From positions 4,993,001-5,057,000 of the forward strand of contig NZ_JAPEOS010000001.1 in assembly GCF_026340975.1 (NCBI RefSeq): a stretch of DNA of 64,000 nucleotides, in the 5' to 3' direction. Position 1 is the first letter of the stretch. Each line of letters starts with the position of its first letter. The notes below the pieces were generated by a model. The model did no database searches and was not told where the DNA came from. It was given only the letters and a program-made list of their open reading frames with translations. This DNA is from Streptomyces sp. NBC_01214 (GTDB lineage: Bacteria > Actinomycetota > Actinomycetes > Streptomycetales > Streptomycetaceae). A program made the translations under genes and the position numbers. Below are positions 25,380 to 33,367 of this stretch, in pieces.

Positions 25380-25475
25380 CGCACCCGCGAGTACACCGAC
25401 GAGTCGGAGAAGGCGCGCGGTAGAAGCCCACGGTGGACGGATGACGGTGGGCGCCTTCGGCAGTGTGGGGGAATG

Positions 25476-25949
25476 TCAGTGGTCGGCGCTGGGGACGGCC
25501 AAGGGGTCGCCGGGTGCGGCGTTCTTGGCCGCTTCCATCTGTTCGCCGAGTTCCGTGAGGCGGTTGCGGCCCATGGCCTTGCGGACCTCGGGGAACCACT
25601 CCTTCTCCTCTTCCTCGACGTGGTGGCGGACGTTTTCCATCAGGACCGTCATCTTGGCGTCGAACCGTTCGTCAGCGGGATCGAGGTCCTTGAGTTCCGA
25701 AAGCATCCACAGGACGACGTGGTGCTCCTCGATGCTTTCGAGGACGTGGTCCTTGGTGGTGGGGGCCGCCTCGCGGGCTGCCGGATAGAAGATTTTCTCC
25801 TCGATCCAGGTGTGCGCGGTGAGTTCTTCGATCACCTGGTCGGCGATCTTCCGCTTGGTGATGTGCGCGCCGTCGCCGGCCTTCTCGAACTGCTTGAAGA
25901 GCTTCTCCACCGTCTTGTGGTCTTCCTTGAGCAGTACGATCCCGTCCAC
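25476..25949 (-). CDS. Hemerythrin HHE-domain protein
   Basis: A 157-residue protein starting at GTG 25949 behind GGAAGGAGA. The four-helix bundle carries the expected diiron ligands: H in LLKEDHKTVEKLF, H and E in AHTWIEEKIFYPA, the HH pair in IEEHHVVLWML, and the HH plus E in VRHHVEEEEKEWFPE. Such proteins bind oxygen, nitric oxide or peroxide, or store iron. The C-terminal 40 residues are a helical tail. A sequence closely matching a SigB-type promoter lies 52 bp upstream (GTGT, 15 bases, GGGTAC), suggesting general-stress control. Confidence 0.88.
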   Translation of the reverse strand: MDGIVLLKEDHKTVEKLFKQFEKAGDGAHITKRKIADQVIEELTAHTWIEEKIFYPAAREAAPTTKDHVLESIEEHHVVLWMLSELKDLDPADERFDAKMTVLMENVRHHVEEEEKEWFPEVRKAMGRNRLTELGEQMEAAKNAAPGDPLAVPSADH

Positions 25950-26000
25950 CGGGTCTCCTTCCGTCGTCCATCGGGCGAGCAGCCGACCGCCCTGACCCGT

Positions 26001-26025
26001 GTACCCGGTGGTGCGTTGGCGACAC
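26001..26025 (-). promoter_or_regulatory. SigB-type promoter upstream of the hemerythrin gene
   Basis: On the minus strand GTGT is followed by 15 bases and GGGTAC, which fits the published Streptomyces SigB consensus GNNT-N14-16-GGGTAC/T exactly. Confidence 0.65.
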
Positions 26026-26269
26026 TGGTGACCGAAGGGGATGCCTCGTACAGGCGACCCTCCCTACGCCGAACGCTGATGCGCCTTCGGCCTGTCGCCC
26101 CCGGCGGAGCTCGGCTCGGCCGCAGGGGCCGGCGGCGATCACACGGTGCGGATGGCGGTGATGGCCGCACCGGCCATACGGCCCACTCGTCCGGCACCAG
26201 CACCCGCCCGGGGCATTGGTGGTTTAGCCCTTGCACTGCGGTGTGCGCAGAAGCTTCCGCTCGTGGTGT

Positions 26270-26294
26270 GGGTGTCCCTTCGCATACCGGGTAG
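26270..26294 (+). promoter_or_regulatory. SigB-like promoter upstream of the holin/DUF3618/DUF4235 operon
   Basis: GGGT, 15 bases, then GGGTAG. It differs from the SigB consensus only in the last base of the -10 element and lies about 45 bp upstream of the first start codon. Confidence 0.5.
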
Positions 26295-26339
26295 GCGCGT
26301 CACGACAACAGCGTGCACATCGTGAAGGGGAGACTCCGC

Positions 26340-26753
26340 ATGAGCACGATAGAGCGGCAGATCCACAGCTCCGATGAATCCGTGAGTGTGCTGGTCTCGC
26401 GCGCCTCCCAGCAGATTTCGGAGCTGGTCCGCGAGGAGATGCAGCTGGCCCGCGTAGAAATGACCGCGAAGGGCAAACGCTTCGGCAAGGGCGGCGGCCT
26501 TTTCGGTGCGGCGGGCCTGATCGGAATCCTGGCAGCTCAGGCCCTGACCGCAGCCTGCATCGCAGCGCTCGCGTCGATGCTCCCGGTCTGGGCATCGGCC
26601 CTGATCGTCACGGCGGTGTTGGCGGTGGTCGCCGCAGTGACCGCCATGGCCGGGAAGAAGCAGATCGCAGAGGCCGGCGCACCCGTCCCGGAGCAGACCA
26701 TGGACAGCGTCAAGGCCGATCTGGCCGAAATCAAGGAGAAGGTGCACCGATGA
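26340..26753 (+). CDS. Phage-holin-family (DUF1469-like) membrane protein
   Basis: The start is ATG 26340 behind GGGGAG. The 137-residue protein has an amphipathic N-terminal helix (VSRASQQISELVREEMQLAR then VEM) and two spans (GLFGAAGLIGILAAQALTAA and ALIVTAVLAVVAAVTAMAG), followed by a charged tail. This is the actinobacterial 'phage holin family' or YqjE-like layout; it is not a phage lysis gene here. It is the first gene of a three-gene operon joined by ATGA overlaps, found widely in Streptomyces and linked to osmotic or envelope stress. A SigB-like promoter precedes it. Confidence 0.85.
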   Translation: MSTIERQIHSSDESVSVLVSRASQQISELVREEMQLARVEMTAKGKRFGKGGGLFGAAGLIGILAAQALTAACIAALASMLPVWASALIVTAVLAVVAAVTAMAGKKQIAEAGAPVPEQTMDSVKADLAEIKEKVHR

Positions 26754-27127
26754 CCGACCAACCCCGAACGAATTTCGGCACGCCCACCCCTGACGAGCTG
26801 CGCGAGCAGGTCGAGCACACCCGCGACGAGCTCGGGCAGACCGTCGAGGCGCTGGCGTACAAGGCCGACGTCAAGGCGCAGGTGAAGGAGAAGACAGCCG
26901 CCGTGAAGGAACAGGCCGCCGAGAAGACCGCCGCGGTCGCCGACCAGATCCGCGTGCGGACCCAGCATGCCGCTCAGCTCGTGAAGGACACGACACCCGA
27001 TCCGGTGCTCGACAGGGCGGGTCAGGCCGCGAGGGTGGCACGTGCCAACCGCAAGCCGCTGCTCGTGGCCGGCGCTTCACTGGCCGTCCTCCTGCTGATC
27101 TTGCGGCGCAGCAGGGCACGGCGATGA
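26750..27127 (+). CDS. DUF3618 protein
   Basis: A 125-residue protein overlapping the upstream stop by four bases. It begins with the DUF3618 signature (PDELREQVEHTRDELGQTVE then ALAYKADVKA), followed by a long Lys/Glu/Ala helix (QVKEKTAAVKEQAAEKTAAV) likely to form a coiled coil. A single C-terminal transmembrane helix (PLLVAGASLAVLLLILRR) anchors it. It probably scaffolds or tethers something at the membrane together with its operon partners; the molecular role is not known. Confidence 0.88.
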   Translation: MTDQPRTNFGTPTPDELREQVEHTRDELGQTVEALAYKADVKAQVKEKTAAVKEQAAEKTAAVADQIRVRTQHAAQLVKDTTPDPVLDRAGQAARVARANRKPLLVAGASLAVLLLILRRSRARR

Positions 27128-27390
27128 AAGCCTCGAAGGTGGCCTACAAGCCTGTCGGTCTGGCCTTGGGCGCCGTCAGCGGCTTGATCGCGGGGGCCGC
27201 GTTCAAGCAGGTCTGGAAGGTCGTCGAAGGCGAGGACGACGCTCCCAGCGCCACGGACGAAGACCGCTCCTGGCGGCAGATCCTGATCGCGGCCGCCCTC
27301 CAGGGCGCGATCTTCGCCGTGGTCAAGGCCGCGGTCGACCGCTCCGGCGCCGTGGCCACGCGTCGTATGACGGGCACCTGGCCGGGCTGA
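27124..27390 (+). CDS. DUF4235 membrane protein
   Basis: An 88-residue protein coupled to DUF3618 by an ATGA overlap. It has a first span (VGLALGAVSGLIAGAAFKQV), an acidic loop (EGEDDAPSATDEDRSW) and a second span (QILIAAALQGAIFAVVKAAV) with a basic tail. This matches DUF4235. The three coupled genes (holin-like, DUF3618, DUF4235) form a conserved envelope-stress unit. Confidence 0.88.
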   Translation: MKASKVAYKPVGLALGAVSGLIAGAAFKQVWKVVEGEDDAPSATDEDRSWRQILIAAALQGAIFAVVKAAVDRSGAVATRRMTGTWPG

Positions 27391-27624
27391 CCCGCACGGC
27401 CACACGGGACAGAGGCGTACGGCGCCGGGCTCCTGCTCGGTCGGCTGCGTGGAATCCGTGGCGCAGGGGCAGGTGGCGAGCCGGGAGATCAAGGTCCGGC
27501 ATTCGTCCGATCCTCTGAAGAGCGCCGATGATGTGGGTGGGCCGCGACGGCGAGGGCAGTCGCAGAATGTCGTCCGATTTCTGCGGTCCGCTCCGAGGAC
27601 CGCATTTCCACCGGGAGGTACGCG

Positions 27625-28311
27625 GTGCCCAGTACGGTCCTGTCCTTGCCTCCGCTGCCATGTGACCTGATGGCCCTGCCGGGCGTCTACCGGCCGCAGG
27701 CGGACACCCTCTTCCTCGCGGAGGCGCTTGCCCAGGAGGAACTCGGGCCGCGTACGGACGCGCTGGAGATCGGTACGGGCACCGGCGCGCTGGCACTGCA
27801 CGCCGCGGTCAGAGGAGCCCGGGTCACGGCGGTCGATGTGTCGTGGCTCGCCGTGGTCACGGCGCGGCTGAACTCGCTGCGCCGACGGTTGCCCCTACGC
27901 GTCCTGCACGGCGACTTCGCGGCGCGCACCGCAGGGTGCCGGTTCGACCTGGTGGTCGCCAATCCGCCGTACGTCCCCGCCCCGGGGGTCCGGCTGCCGT
28001 CGCGCGGACCGGAGCGGGCCTGGGACGCCGGCCCCGACGGGCGCGGGGTCATCGACCGGATCTGCGCCCGAGCCCCCTCCCTGTTGCGTCCCGGGGGCGT
28101 CCTGCTCATGGTGCACTCGGCGATGTGCGGGGCCGGTGAGACCCTGGATCGCCTGGCCGGCGTGGGGCTGGCAGCGGAGGTTACGGCGAGTGCTTCGGTG
28201 CCGTGGGGCCCCGTACTGCGTTCGCGAAGGGCCTGGCTGGAGCAGCGGGGTCTGGCGGCAGAGACCGACGAGTGGGAAGAGCTGGTGATCATCCGTGCCC
28301 GGTCCCTCTGA
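27625..28311 (+). CDS. HemK/MTQ2-like SAM-dependent methyltransferase
   Basis: A 228-residue enzyme starting at GTG 27625 behind GGGAGG. The SAM motif is ALEIGTGTGALALHAAVRG near residues 47-65, and the catalytic tetrapeptide NPPY sits at residues 113-116 in VVANPPYVPAP. NPPY marks N- or N5-glutamine methyltransferases of the HemK/PrmC family; the short form without an N-terminal helical domain is like eukaryotic MTQ2 or bacterial small HemK2 types. The gene overlaps the CDGSH gene by 17 bp, so it may modify or assist that protein (inferred). The target is unknown. Confidence 0.85.
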   Translation: MPSTVLSLPPLPCDLMALPGVYRPQADTLFLAEALAQEELGPRTDALEIGTGTGALALHAAVRGARVTAVDVSWLAVVTARLNSLRRRLPLRVLHGDFAARTAGCRFDLVVANPPYVPAPGVRLPSRGPERAWDAGPDGRGVIDRICARAPSLLRPGGVLLMVHSAMCGAGETLDRLAGVGLAAEVTASASVPWGPVLRSRRAWLEQRGLAAETDEWEELVIIRARSL

Positions 28312-28567
28312 CAGCTCCCCGGCCCCGGCCCCGGCCTGGGCCTCCGTACGGGCGCCGGCCCGCCGGGTATCGGTGGACCCGCTAGGTCCGGTCCTGGTCG
28401 AGGGGCCGGTCGAGATCGTCCTGGACGACGGGACGGTCGCCCGGTCCGACCGCTTCATGGTCGCGGTGTGCACCTGCCGCCGCAGCCGTGCGTACCCGTG
28501 GTGCGACACCAGCCACCGCTGTCGTGAGCGGGTCGGCCCGCCTCCCGAGGACAGGAACCCGCGATGA
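28295..28567 (+). CDS. CDGSH iron-sulfur protein
   Basis: A 90-residue protein from GTG 28295, inside the end of the methyltransferase gene. The [2Fe-2S] motif is CTCRRSRAYPWCDTSH at residues 59-74: three Cys and one His in the C-x-C-x8-C-x3-H spacing typical of mitoNEET-like CDGSH proteins, with the usual Gly of CDG replaced by Thr. CDGSH clusters are redox-active and transferable. The preceding segment VEIVLDDGTVARSDRFMVAV is the usual beta lead-in. The stop overlaps the next start as ATGA, giving a tightly coupled three-gene unit. Confidence 0.9.
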   Translation: MPGPSDSSPAPAPAWASVRAPARRVSVDPLGPVLVEGPVEIVLDDGTVARSDRFMVAVCTCRRSRAYPWCDTSHRCRERVGPPPEDRNPR

Positions 28568-29685
28568 CCTCGCCGAGCCCGACGTCGAACCCGCGCCCGT
28601 ACACGGTGGCGCCGGCCGCCGGACCCCGCCTGGTCGAGGCCCGGGGCGAACTGTCCCGCGCCGTGACTGAGGCCCTGCGATCCGGCGGCCCGCCGGTGTA
28701 CGCCACGGGGTCCGTACTCAAGGCGGACCCCTGGGGCGAGGACCTCCAGCTCGCCCTCTACCTGCTCTACGAGCTGCACTACCGCGGCTTCGACGGCGTG
28801 GACGACGAGCGCGAATGGGACCCGGAGCTACTGCGGCTGCGCCAGTCGCTGGAGACCCGCGTCCTGCACGCCCTGCGCATTGAGCTGCCCGACCCACCCC
28901 GAACGGTCGAGGAAGCCTTCGCCCCGCTTCTGGTGGAGCCCGTGGACCTCTCCGGCAGTCTCAGTCACCACCTGGAAACCGAGGGCGAGCTCTGGCAGTT
29001 GCGTGAGTACGCGGCCCTGCGCTCCCTCTACCACCTCAAGGAAGCCGACCCGCACGCCTGGATCATCCCGCGCCTCACCGGACGGGCCAAGGCCGCCATG
29101 GTCGCCATCGAGTACGACGAGTTCGGCGCGGGCCGCGCCGACCGCATCCACGCACGGCTCTTCGCGGACCTCATGGTCGACCTGCAACTGGATCCCGACT
29201 ACGGCCGCTACCTGGACCGCGCGCCGGCGCCGCTGCTCGCGACCGTGAACCTGATGTCCCTCTTCGGGCTCCACCGCGCCCTGCGCGGCGCGCTCGTCGG
29301 TCACTTCGCATGCGTCGAGGTCACCTCGTCGCCCGGCTCCAGGCGCCTCGCCAAAGCCATGCTGCGCTGCGGAGCGGGACCTTCCGCCGAGCACTTCTAC
29401 GCGGAGCACGTCGAAGCCGACGCCGTCCACGAACAGGTGGTGCGCCACGAGGTGATCGGAGGCCTGCTGGCCGACGAGCCCTACCTGGAGGCGGACATCG
29501 CGTTCGGATGCGCGGCGACCGTCCTGCTGGAGGACCGCCTCGCGGTCCACCTCCGAGACGCCTGGGACCAGGGGCGCAGCGCTTTGCGGACGACGCCCGG
29601 GCACGGTGACGGGGGCGATGGGCGCGCGGGAAGTGTCTCCTTCAGCGACTGGCTGCCGGGCGGCGGGGTAGGAGCGAGGTACTGA
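28564..29685 (+). CDS. Iron-containing redox enzyme (haem-oxygenase-like fold)
   Basis: A 373-residue helical protein coupled to the CDGSH gene. Motifs fit the haem-oxygenase-like diiron oxidase group: E in AALYLL-type helices, SLYHLKEADPHAW, AMVAIEYDEFGAGRADRIHA near residue 180, and AEHVEADAVHEQVVRHEVIG near residue 285 supplying His and Glu ligands. Members oxidise amino-acid or amine substrates with O2 and a pair of irons. The neighbouring CDGSH protein could supply electrons or iron-sulfur chemistry (inferred). A SigB-like promoter for the next gene lies within its 3' end. Confidence 0.82.
   Translation: MTSPSPTSNPRPYTVAPAAGPRLVEARGELSRAVTEALRSGGPPVYATGSVLKADPWGEDLQLALYLLYELHYRGFDGVDDEREWDPELLRLRQSLETRVLHALRIELPDPPRTVEEAFAPLLVEPVDLSGSLSHHLETEGELWQLREYAALRSLYHLKEADPHAWIIPRLTGRAKAAMVAIEYDEFGAGRADRIHARLFADLMVDLQLDPDYGRYLDRAPAPLLATVNLMSLFGLHRALRGALVGHFACVEVTSSPGSRRLAKAMLRCGAGPSAEHFYAEHVEADAVHEQVVRHEVIGGLLADEPYLEADIAFGCAATVLLEDRLAVHLRDAWDQGRSALRTTPGHGDGGDGRAGSVSFSDWLPGGGVGARY
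29647..29671 (+). promoter_or_regulatory. SigB-like promoter upstream of the YbdK-type ligase gene
   Basis: GACT, 15 bases, then GGGTAG, about 65 bp upstream of the ligase start and inside the end of the preceding gene. Confidence 0.45.
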
Positions 29686-29735
29686 GGGAGAGCCGGTTCC
29701 GGCTCGCTCCGGCCCATTCGACGAAGGGCTCCTTC

Positions 29736-30902
29736 ATGTCCTCCATGATGACCGCCCCGCTCTGCGGCACGGATCGTGCACGGACGACACTGCCGCGGGC
29801 CGGACACGGTCCGACGGTGGGGGTGGAGGAGGAGTTCCTGCTCGTGGACCGGCTGACGGGACGCCCTGCGGGCCGTGGTCCCCACGTGGTGAAAGCCGCG
29901 ACCGCGGTCCTGGGCGAACAGGTCCAGGCAGAATTCTTCAGCGCGCAGGTAGAGGTATGCACCAAACCCACGGCGGTTCTGACCGAGCTGAGGTCCGAAC
30001 TGTCCCTGCTGCGCAAGGTGCTGGGGGAGGTGGCAGCCAGTGAGGGATGCCGCCTGGTGGCCGCCGGCACTCCCGTGATCCCACCGGGGATCCCGCCGAC
30101 CGTGACCCCGGGAGAGCGTTACGAGCGGATGGCCGCCCGGTGGCCCTCACTGGTCGGTTCGTACGACGGGATGGTGTGCGGCTGCCACATCCACGTCGGG
30201 GTGGACGGACGCGGGCAGGCCCTCGCGCTGGCCAACCACATGCGTCCCTGGCTGCCTGCGCTTCAAGCCCTTGCCGCCAATTCGCCCTTCTCCCTCGGGA
30301 GGGACAGCGGCTGGGCGGACCATAGGTCCGTGGAGCATGCGCGCTGGCCCGGCGTGGGGCCCGCGCCCCTCCTCGACGAAGCCGGCTACGAGAGCCTCGC
30401 AGACCATCTGGTGACGACCGGGACCCTGCTGGACCGCCGAATGATCTACTGGTACGCGCGCCCCTCCGAGCACGTACCGACGCTGGAGATCCGGGTCTGC
30501 GACGTGAACGCCGACCTCGACGTGGTGCTGCTGCTCACCGCCCTGGTGCGGGGCCTGGCCACCGTACTGCTGCGCGAGATCGGGGACGGGCGCCCGCCGC
30601 CCGATCTGCCCGCCGGGTGCCTGCGCGCCGCCCACCGGCTCGCCGCCCGGCACGGGCTGGCGGGCGAAGGCCTCGACCCCGTGCGAGGGGAGTGCGTACC
30701 GGCCGTGACACTGACGGAGCGACTCCTCGCCCGTGCCGCGCCCGGGCTCGCAGCCGCGAGAGACCTCGAACTCGCGGAGGAGGCGTTCCACCGGGTGCGG
30801 AGCTCCGGAGGCGGGGCCGCCCGCCAGCGCGCCGCGTACCTGCGGCGGGAACGCCTGAGCGAAGTGGTGGGCGATCTGATCCGCACCACCGCCACCGGCT
30901 GA
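29736..30902 (+). CDS. Carboxylate-amine ligase, YbdK/GCS2 family (glutamate-cysteine ligase-like)
   Basis: A 388-residue enzyme. The N-terminal nucleotide-binding GVEEEFLLVD motif is near residue 29, CGCHIHVGVDGRG near residue 148 and EIRVCDVNADLDVVLLL near residue 252. These are hallmarks of the GCS2 family, which joins glutamate to cysteine or other amines using ATP. In actinobacteria, which use mycothiol rather than glutathione, such proteins serve ergothioneine (EgtA-like) or unknown gamma-glutamyl pathways. The neighbours include mycothione reductase, so a low-molecular-weight thiol or redox role is plausible. Confidence 0.87.
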   Translation: MSSMMTAPLCGTDRARTTLPRAGHGPTVGVEEEFLLVDRLTGRPAGRGPHVVKAATAVLGEQVQAEFFSAQVEVCTKPTAVLTELRSELSLLRKVLGEVAASEGCRLVAAGTPVIPPGIPPTVTPGERYERMAARWPSLVGSYDGMVCGCHIHVGVDGRGQALALANHMRPWLPALQALAANSPFSLGRDSGWADHRSVEHARWPGVGPAPLLDEAGYESLADHLVTTGTLLDRRMIYWYARPSEHVPTLEIRVCDVNADLDVVLLLTALVRGLATVLLREIGDGRPPPDLPAGCLRAAHRLAARHGLAGEGLDPVRGECVPAVTLTERLLARAAPGLAAARDLELAEEAFHRVRSSGGGAARQRAAYLRRERLSEVVGDLIRTTATG

Positions 30903-30953
30903 CGCGGCGCACACGTCGACGCGGACCGGAGCGGAGCACCCAGGCCGTCGACC

Positions 30954-30978
30954 GACTGAAGGCGACACGGCGGGGTAG
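30954..30978 (+). promoter_or_regulatory. SigB-like promoter upstream of 31031
   Basis: GACT, 15 bases, then GGGTAG, ending about 50 bp before the GTG at 31031. Confidence 0.45.
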
Positions 30979-31030
30979 CCGCTGGACACGGACACCATCA
31001 AGGACACGGACACCAGCAAGGGAGGACACG

Positions 31031-31324
31031 GTGACGGACCACGGAAAGCCCAGGCAGCACGCGCGGCGGACCGAGCCGTCCGGGGCCGCGGGCGCGAGCG
31101 GTGCCCGTGCGGCCCGGCAGCCGGCGGACGATGCCGTTCTGCGGCGTTCGGGCACGGCCGAGGGCAGCGCGGATGCCGGGGGTCACCGTGCCAAGCACCA
31201 GCGTCCGGGCATCGGCCGTGAGGAGCAGATCCGCCCCGCTGACGAGCTGCAGGCGGACGCCGACGACCGTGGACATCAGCGTGATCAGCGCGCCCGCGCG
31301 TCATCTCGGCGCAGGGCCTCGTAG
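31031..31324 (+). CDS. Small disordered protein
   Basis: A 97-residue frame from GTG 31031, preceded by AAGGGAGGAC. The sequence is rich in Arg, Ala, Gln and Asp (HRAKHQRPGIGREEQIRPAD) with no hydrophobic core and is probably unstructured. It ends ten bases before the mycothione reductase start, so it is likely translated from the same transcript, and the shared SigB-like promoter supports expression. Its function is unknown. Confidence 0.5.
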   Translation: MTDHGKPRQHARRTEPSGAAGASGARAARQPADDAVLRRSGTAEGSADAGGHRAKHQRPGIGREEQIRPADELQADADDRGHQRDQRARASSRRRAS

Positions 31325-31333
31325 GCTGCCCGG

Positions 31334-32701
31334 ATGCGTCACCACGATCTTGTCGTCATCGGTGCGGGATCCGGCAACGCCGTCATCGACGACTCGTTCG
31401 CCGATCTGGACGTGGCCATCGTGGAGGAGCGCTGGTTCGGCGGAACCTGCCTGAACGCCGGATGCATCCCGAGCAAAATGCTCACCTACACCGCGCACGT
31501 CGCCCGGACCGTCCGCGAAGCGGGCGCGTACGGCGTGGACGCCGAGCTGCGAGCGGTGCGGTGGCGCGAGGTGCGCGACCGGGTCTTCACGCGGCTGGAC
31601 GCCGAACGGGAAGACGGCCGTACGTACCGTGAGCAGCAGGAATGGGTCACCCTCTACGAGGGCAGGGCGCGGTTCACCGGCCCCAGGACCCTCCGCATCG
31701 ACCGGGTGGACGGGCCCGTCGACGTCAGCGCCGGGCAGATCGTCGTCGCGGCGGGCGGTCGGCCCTTGGTTCCGGGGCCCGTGCTGGACGCGGGCCTGCC
31801 GTACGAGACATCCGACACCATCATGCGCATCGACGCCCCGCCCCGGCACCTGGCGATCCTCGGCGGCGGTTACATCGCCGCGGAACTGGCCGATGTGTTC
31901 GCCGGGACGGGAAGCTCCGTCACCATCGTCGAGAAGGAAGAGCAGCTGCTCGGCCCCCAGGACGAGACGGTCCGGGAGCGGTTCACCGACCTGGCCCGCT
32001 CCCGCTACGACCTCCGGCTCGGCCGGGAGGTCACGGCGGTCGGCGGTCGGCCGGGCGGGCTACGGCTGACCCTGGACGACGGGTCGACGGTCGAGGCGGA
32101 CGCGTTGCTCGTCGCGGTGGGCCGCGTGCCGAACAGCGACCGGTTGGACCTCGAAGCGGCCGGAATCGCCACCCACGACGACGGCCGTGTGATCGTCGAC
32201 GCACACCAGCGCACCACTGCGGAAGGTGTGTTCGCACTCGGTGACATCTGCTCACCGGTGCCCCTCAAACACGTGGCCAACCGTGAGGCGAAGGTCGTGG
32301 CCCACAACCTCCGGCACCCGGACGACCTGATCGCGGCCGATCACGATCTGGTGCCGGCGGCGGTCTTCACCCGCCCGCAGATCGCCTCCGTCGGTGCCAC
32401 CGAACAGGAGCGCCGCGACAGCGGGCTGGACTACCGGGTGGGCACGGCCGGTTACGGCGACATCGCCTACGGCTGGGCGATGGAGGACACCACCGGCTTC
32501 TGCAAAGTGCTGGCCGAGCCCCGTACGGGGCGCCTCCTCGGCGCCCACCTGATGGGCGAGCATGCCCCCACGCTCATCCAGCCCCTCGTCCTGGCGGCGA
32601 CCCTCGGCATCGACGCCACGACCCTCACCAAGTCCCCGTACTGGATCCACCCCGCGCTCACCGAGGTCGTGGAGAACGCCCTCCTCGACCTCGACCTGTG
32701 A
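31334..32701 (+). CDS. mtr: Mycothione reductase
   Basis: A 455-residue flavoprotein disulfide reductase. FAD binding: VVIGAGSGNAVID at the N-terminus. The redox-active disulfide is GGTCLNAGCIPSKM. The NAD(P)H Rossmann motif is LGGGYIAAELADVF near residue 180, and the second FAD motif is GVFALGDICSP near residue 300. The C-terminal dimer-interface His is in YWIHPALTEVVENALL. This combination and length fit mycothione reductase, which keeps mycothiol reduced in the actinobacterial cytoplasm, better than lipoamide dehydrogenase or mercuric reductase. Its position in a stress island agrees. Confidence 0.85.
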   Translation: MRHHDLVVIGAGSGNAVIDDSFADLDVAIVEERWFGGTCLNAGCIPSKMLTYTAHVARTVREAGAYGVDAELRAVRWREVRDRVFTRLDAEREDGRTYREQQEWVTLYEGRARFTGPRTLRIDRVDGPVDVSAGQIVVAAGGRPLVPGPVLDAGLPYETSDTIMRIDAPPRHLAILGGGYIAAELADVFAGTGSSVTIVEKEEQLLGPQDETVRERFTDLARSRYDLRLGREVTAVGGRPGGLRLTLDDGSTVEADALLVAVGRVPNSDRLDLEAAGIATHDDGRVIVDAHQRTTAEGVFALGDICSPVPLKHVANREAKVVAHNLRHPDDLIAADHDLVPAAVFTRPQIASVGATEQERRDSGLDYRVGTAGYGDIAYGWAMEDTTGFCKVLAEPRTGRLLGAHLMGEHAPTLIQPLVLAATLGIDATTLTKSPYWIHPALTEVVENALLDLDL

Positions 32702-32729
32702 GGCCGGGGCCGAGCGGCCGGCGCCGACG

Positions 32730-32754
32730 GATTGCGGATCATCGCTCGGGGTAG
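32730..32754 (+). promoter_or_regulatory. SigB-like promoter upstream of the flavin-reductase gene
   Basis: GATT, 15 bases, then GGGTAG, ending 44 bp before the start at 32799. Confidence 0.5.
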
Positions 32755-32798
32755 CCGCTGTGGGGGCCGTTGGACCATTCGGAACACGAGGAGGAGCC

Positions 32799-33287
32799 GT
32801 GACGGAGTTGAACCCCTTCACCGACGTGCTCGACGGCCCGGTGTACGTGGTCACGGCCGCGTCCGGTGGCGAGCGGGACGGCTGCCTGGTGGGTTTCGCC
32901 TCGCAGTGCTCCATCGACCCGCCGAGGTTCACCACCTGGCTGTCGATCGCCAACCGCACCTACCAGGTCGCGCGTGAGGCCGAGTACCTCACCGTGCACC
33001 TGCTCCGCCGCGACGACCGGGCGCTGGCGGAACTCTTCGGAGGGGAGACGGGCGACGAGGTGGACAAGTTCGCGCGGGTCGGCTGGCGGCCGGGACGAGC
33101 GGGCAGTCCGGTCCTGGAGCGGGCGCCCATCTGGTTCACCGGCCGGATCGAAGGGCGGATCGAGGGCGGTGACCACGTGGGCTTCCTCCTGGCTCCGGTA
33201 GCAGTCTGCCCGCCGATCGAGGGCCCGCCGCCCCCACTGCTCCGATACCGGGAACTGCGCGACCTGGAGCCCGGCCACCCGGCCTGA
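32799..33287 (+). CDS. Flavin-reductase-like (FMN-binding split barrel) protein
   Basis: The start is GTG 32799 behind GAGGAG. The 162-residue protein shows PVYVVTAASGGERDGCLVGF near residue 14 and ASQCSIDPPRFTTWLSIANR, the pattern of flavin-reductase-domain proteins that bind FMN in a split barrel (G-x-x-A-S/T-Q-x-S-x-x-P). These proteins supply reduced flavin or act on F420/FMN substrates. The next gene is an F420-type luciferase-like oxidoreductase, so the two could be a reductase/oxidase pair (inferred). The protein is intact by length. Confidence 0.8.
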   Translation: MTELNPFTDVLDGPVYVVTAASGGERDGCLVGFASQCSIDPPRFTTWLSIANRTYQVAREAEYLTVHLLRRDDRALAELFGGETGDEVDKFARVGWRPGRAGSPVLERAPIWFTGRIEGRIEGGDHVGFLLAPVAVCPPIEGPPPPLLRYRELRDLEPGHPA

Positions 33288-33308
33288 GGCCCCGGGCCGG
33301 GCCGCTCT

Positions 33309-33330
33309 CCCCCCGCTTCCGGGGGCGGGG
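33309..33330 (+). terminator. Weak hairpin after the flavin-reductase gene
   Basis: CCCCC and GGGGG arms flank GCTTCC, about 20 bp after the stop. The stem is short. Confidence 0.35.
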
Positions 33331-33367
33331 CGCGTTTGAACGGGGCCGAACGGGTTAGGCGCCGAAC

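Noticed and set aside
26340..27390. Holin gene as evidence of a prophage
   Set aside because: In actinobacteria this holin-like protein with DUF3618 and DUF4235 is a housekeeping stress operon; no other phage genes are present.
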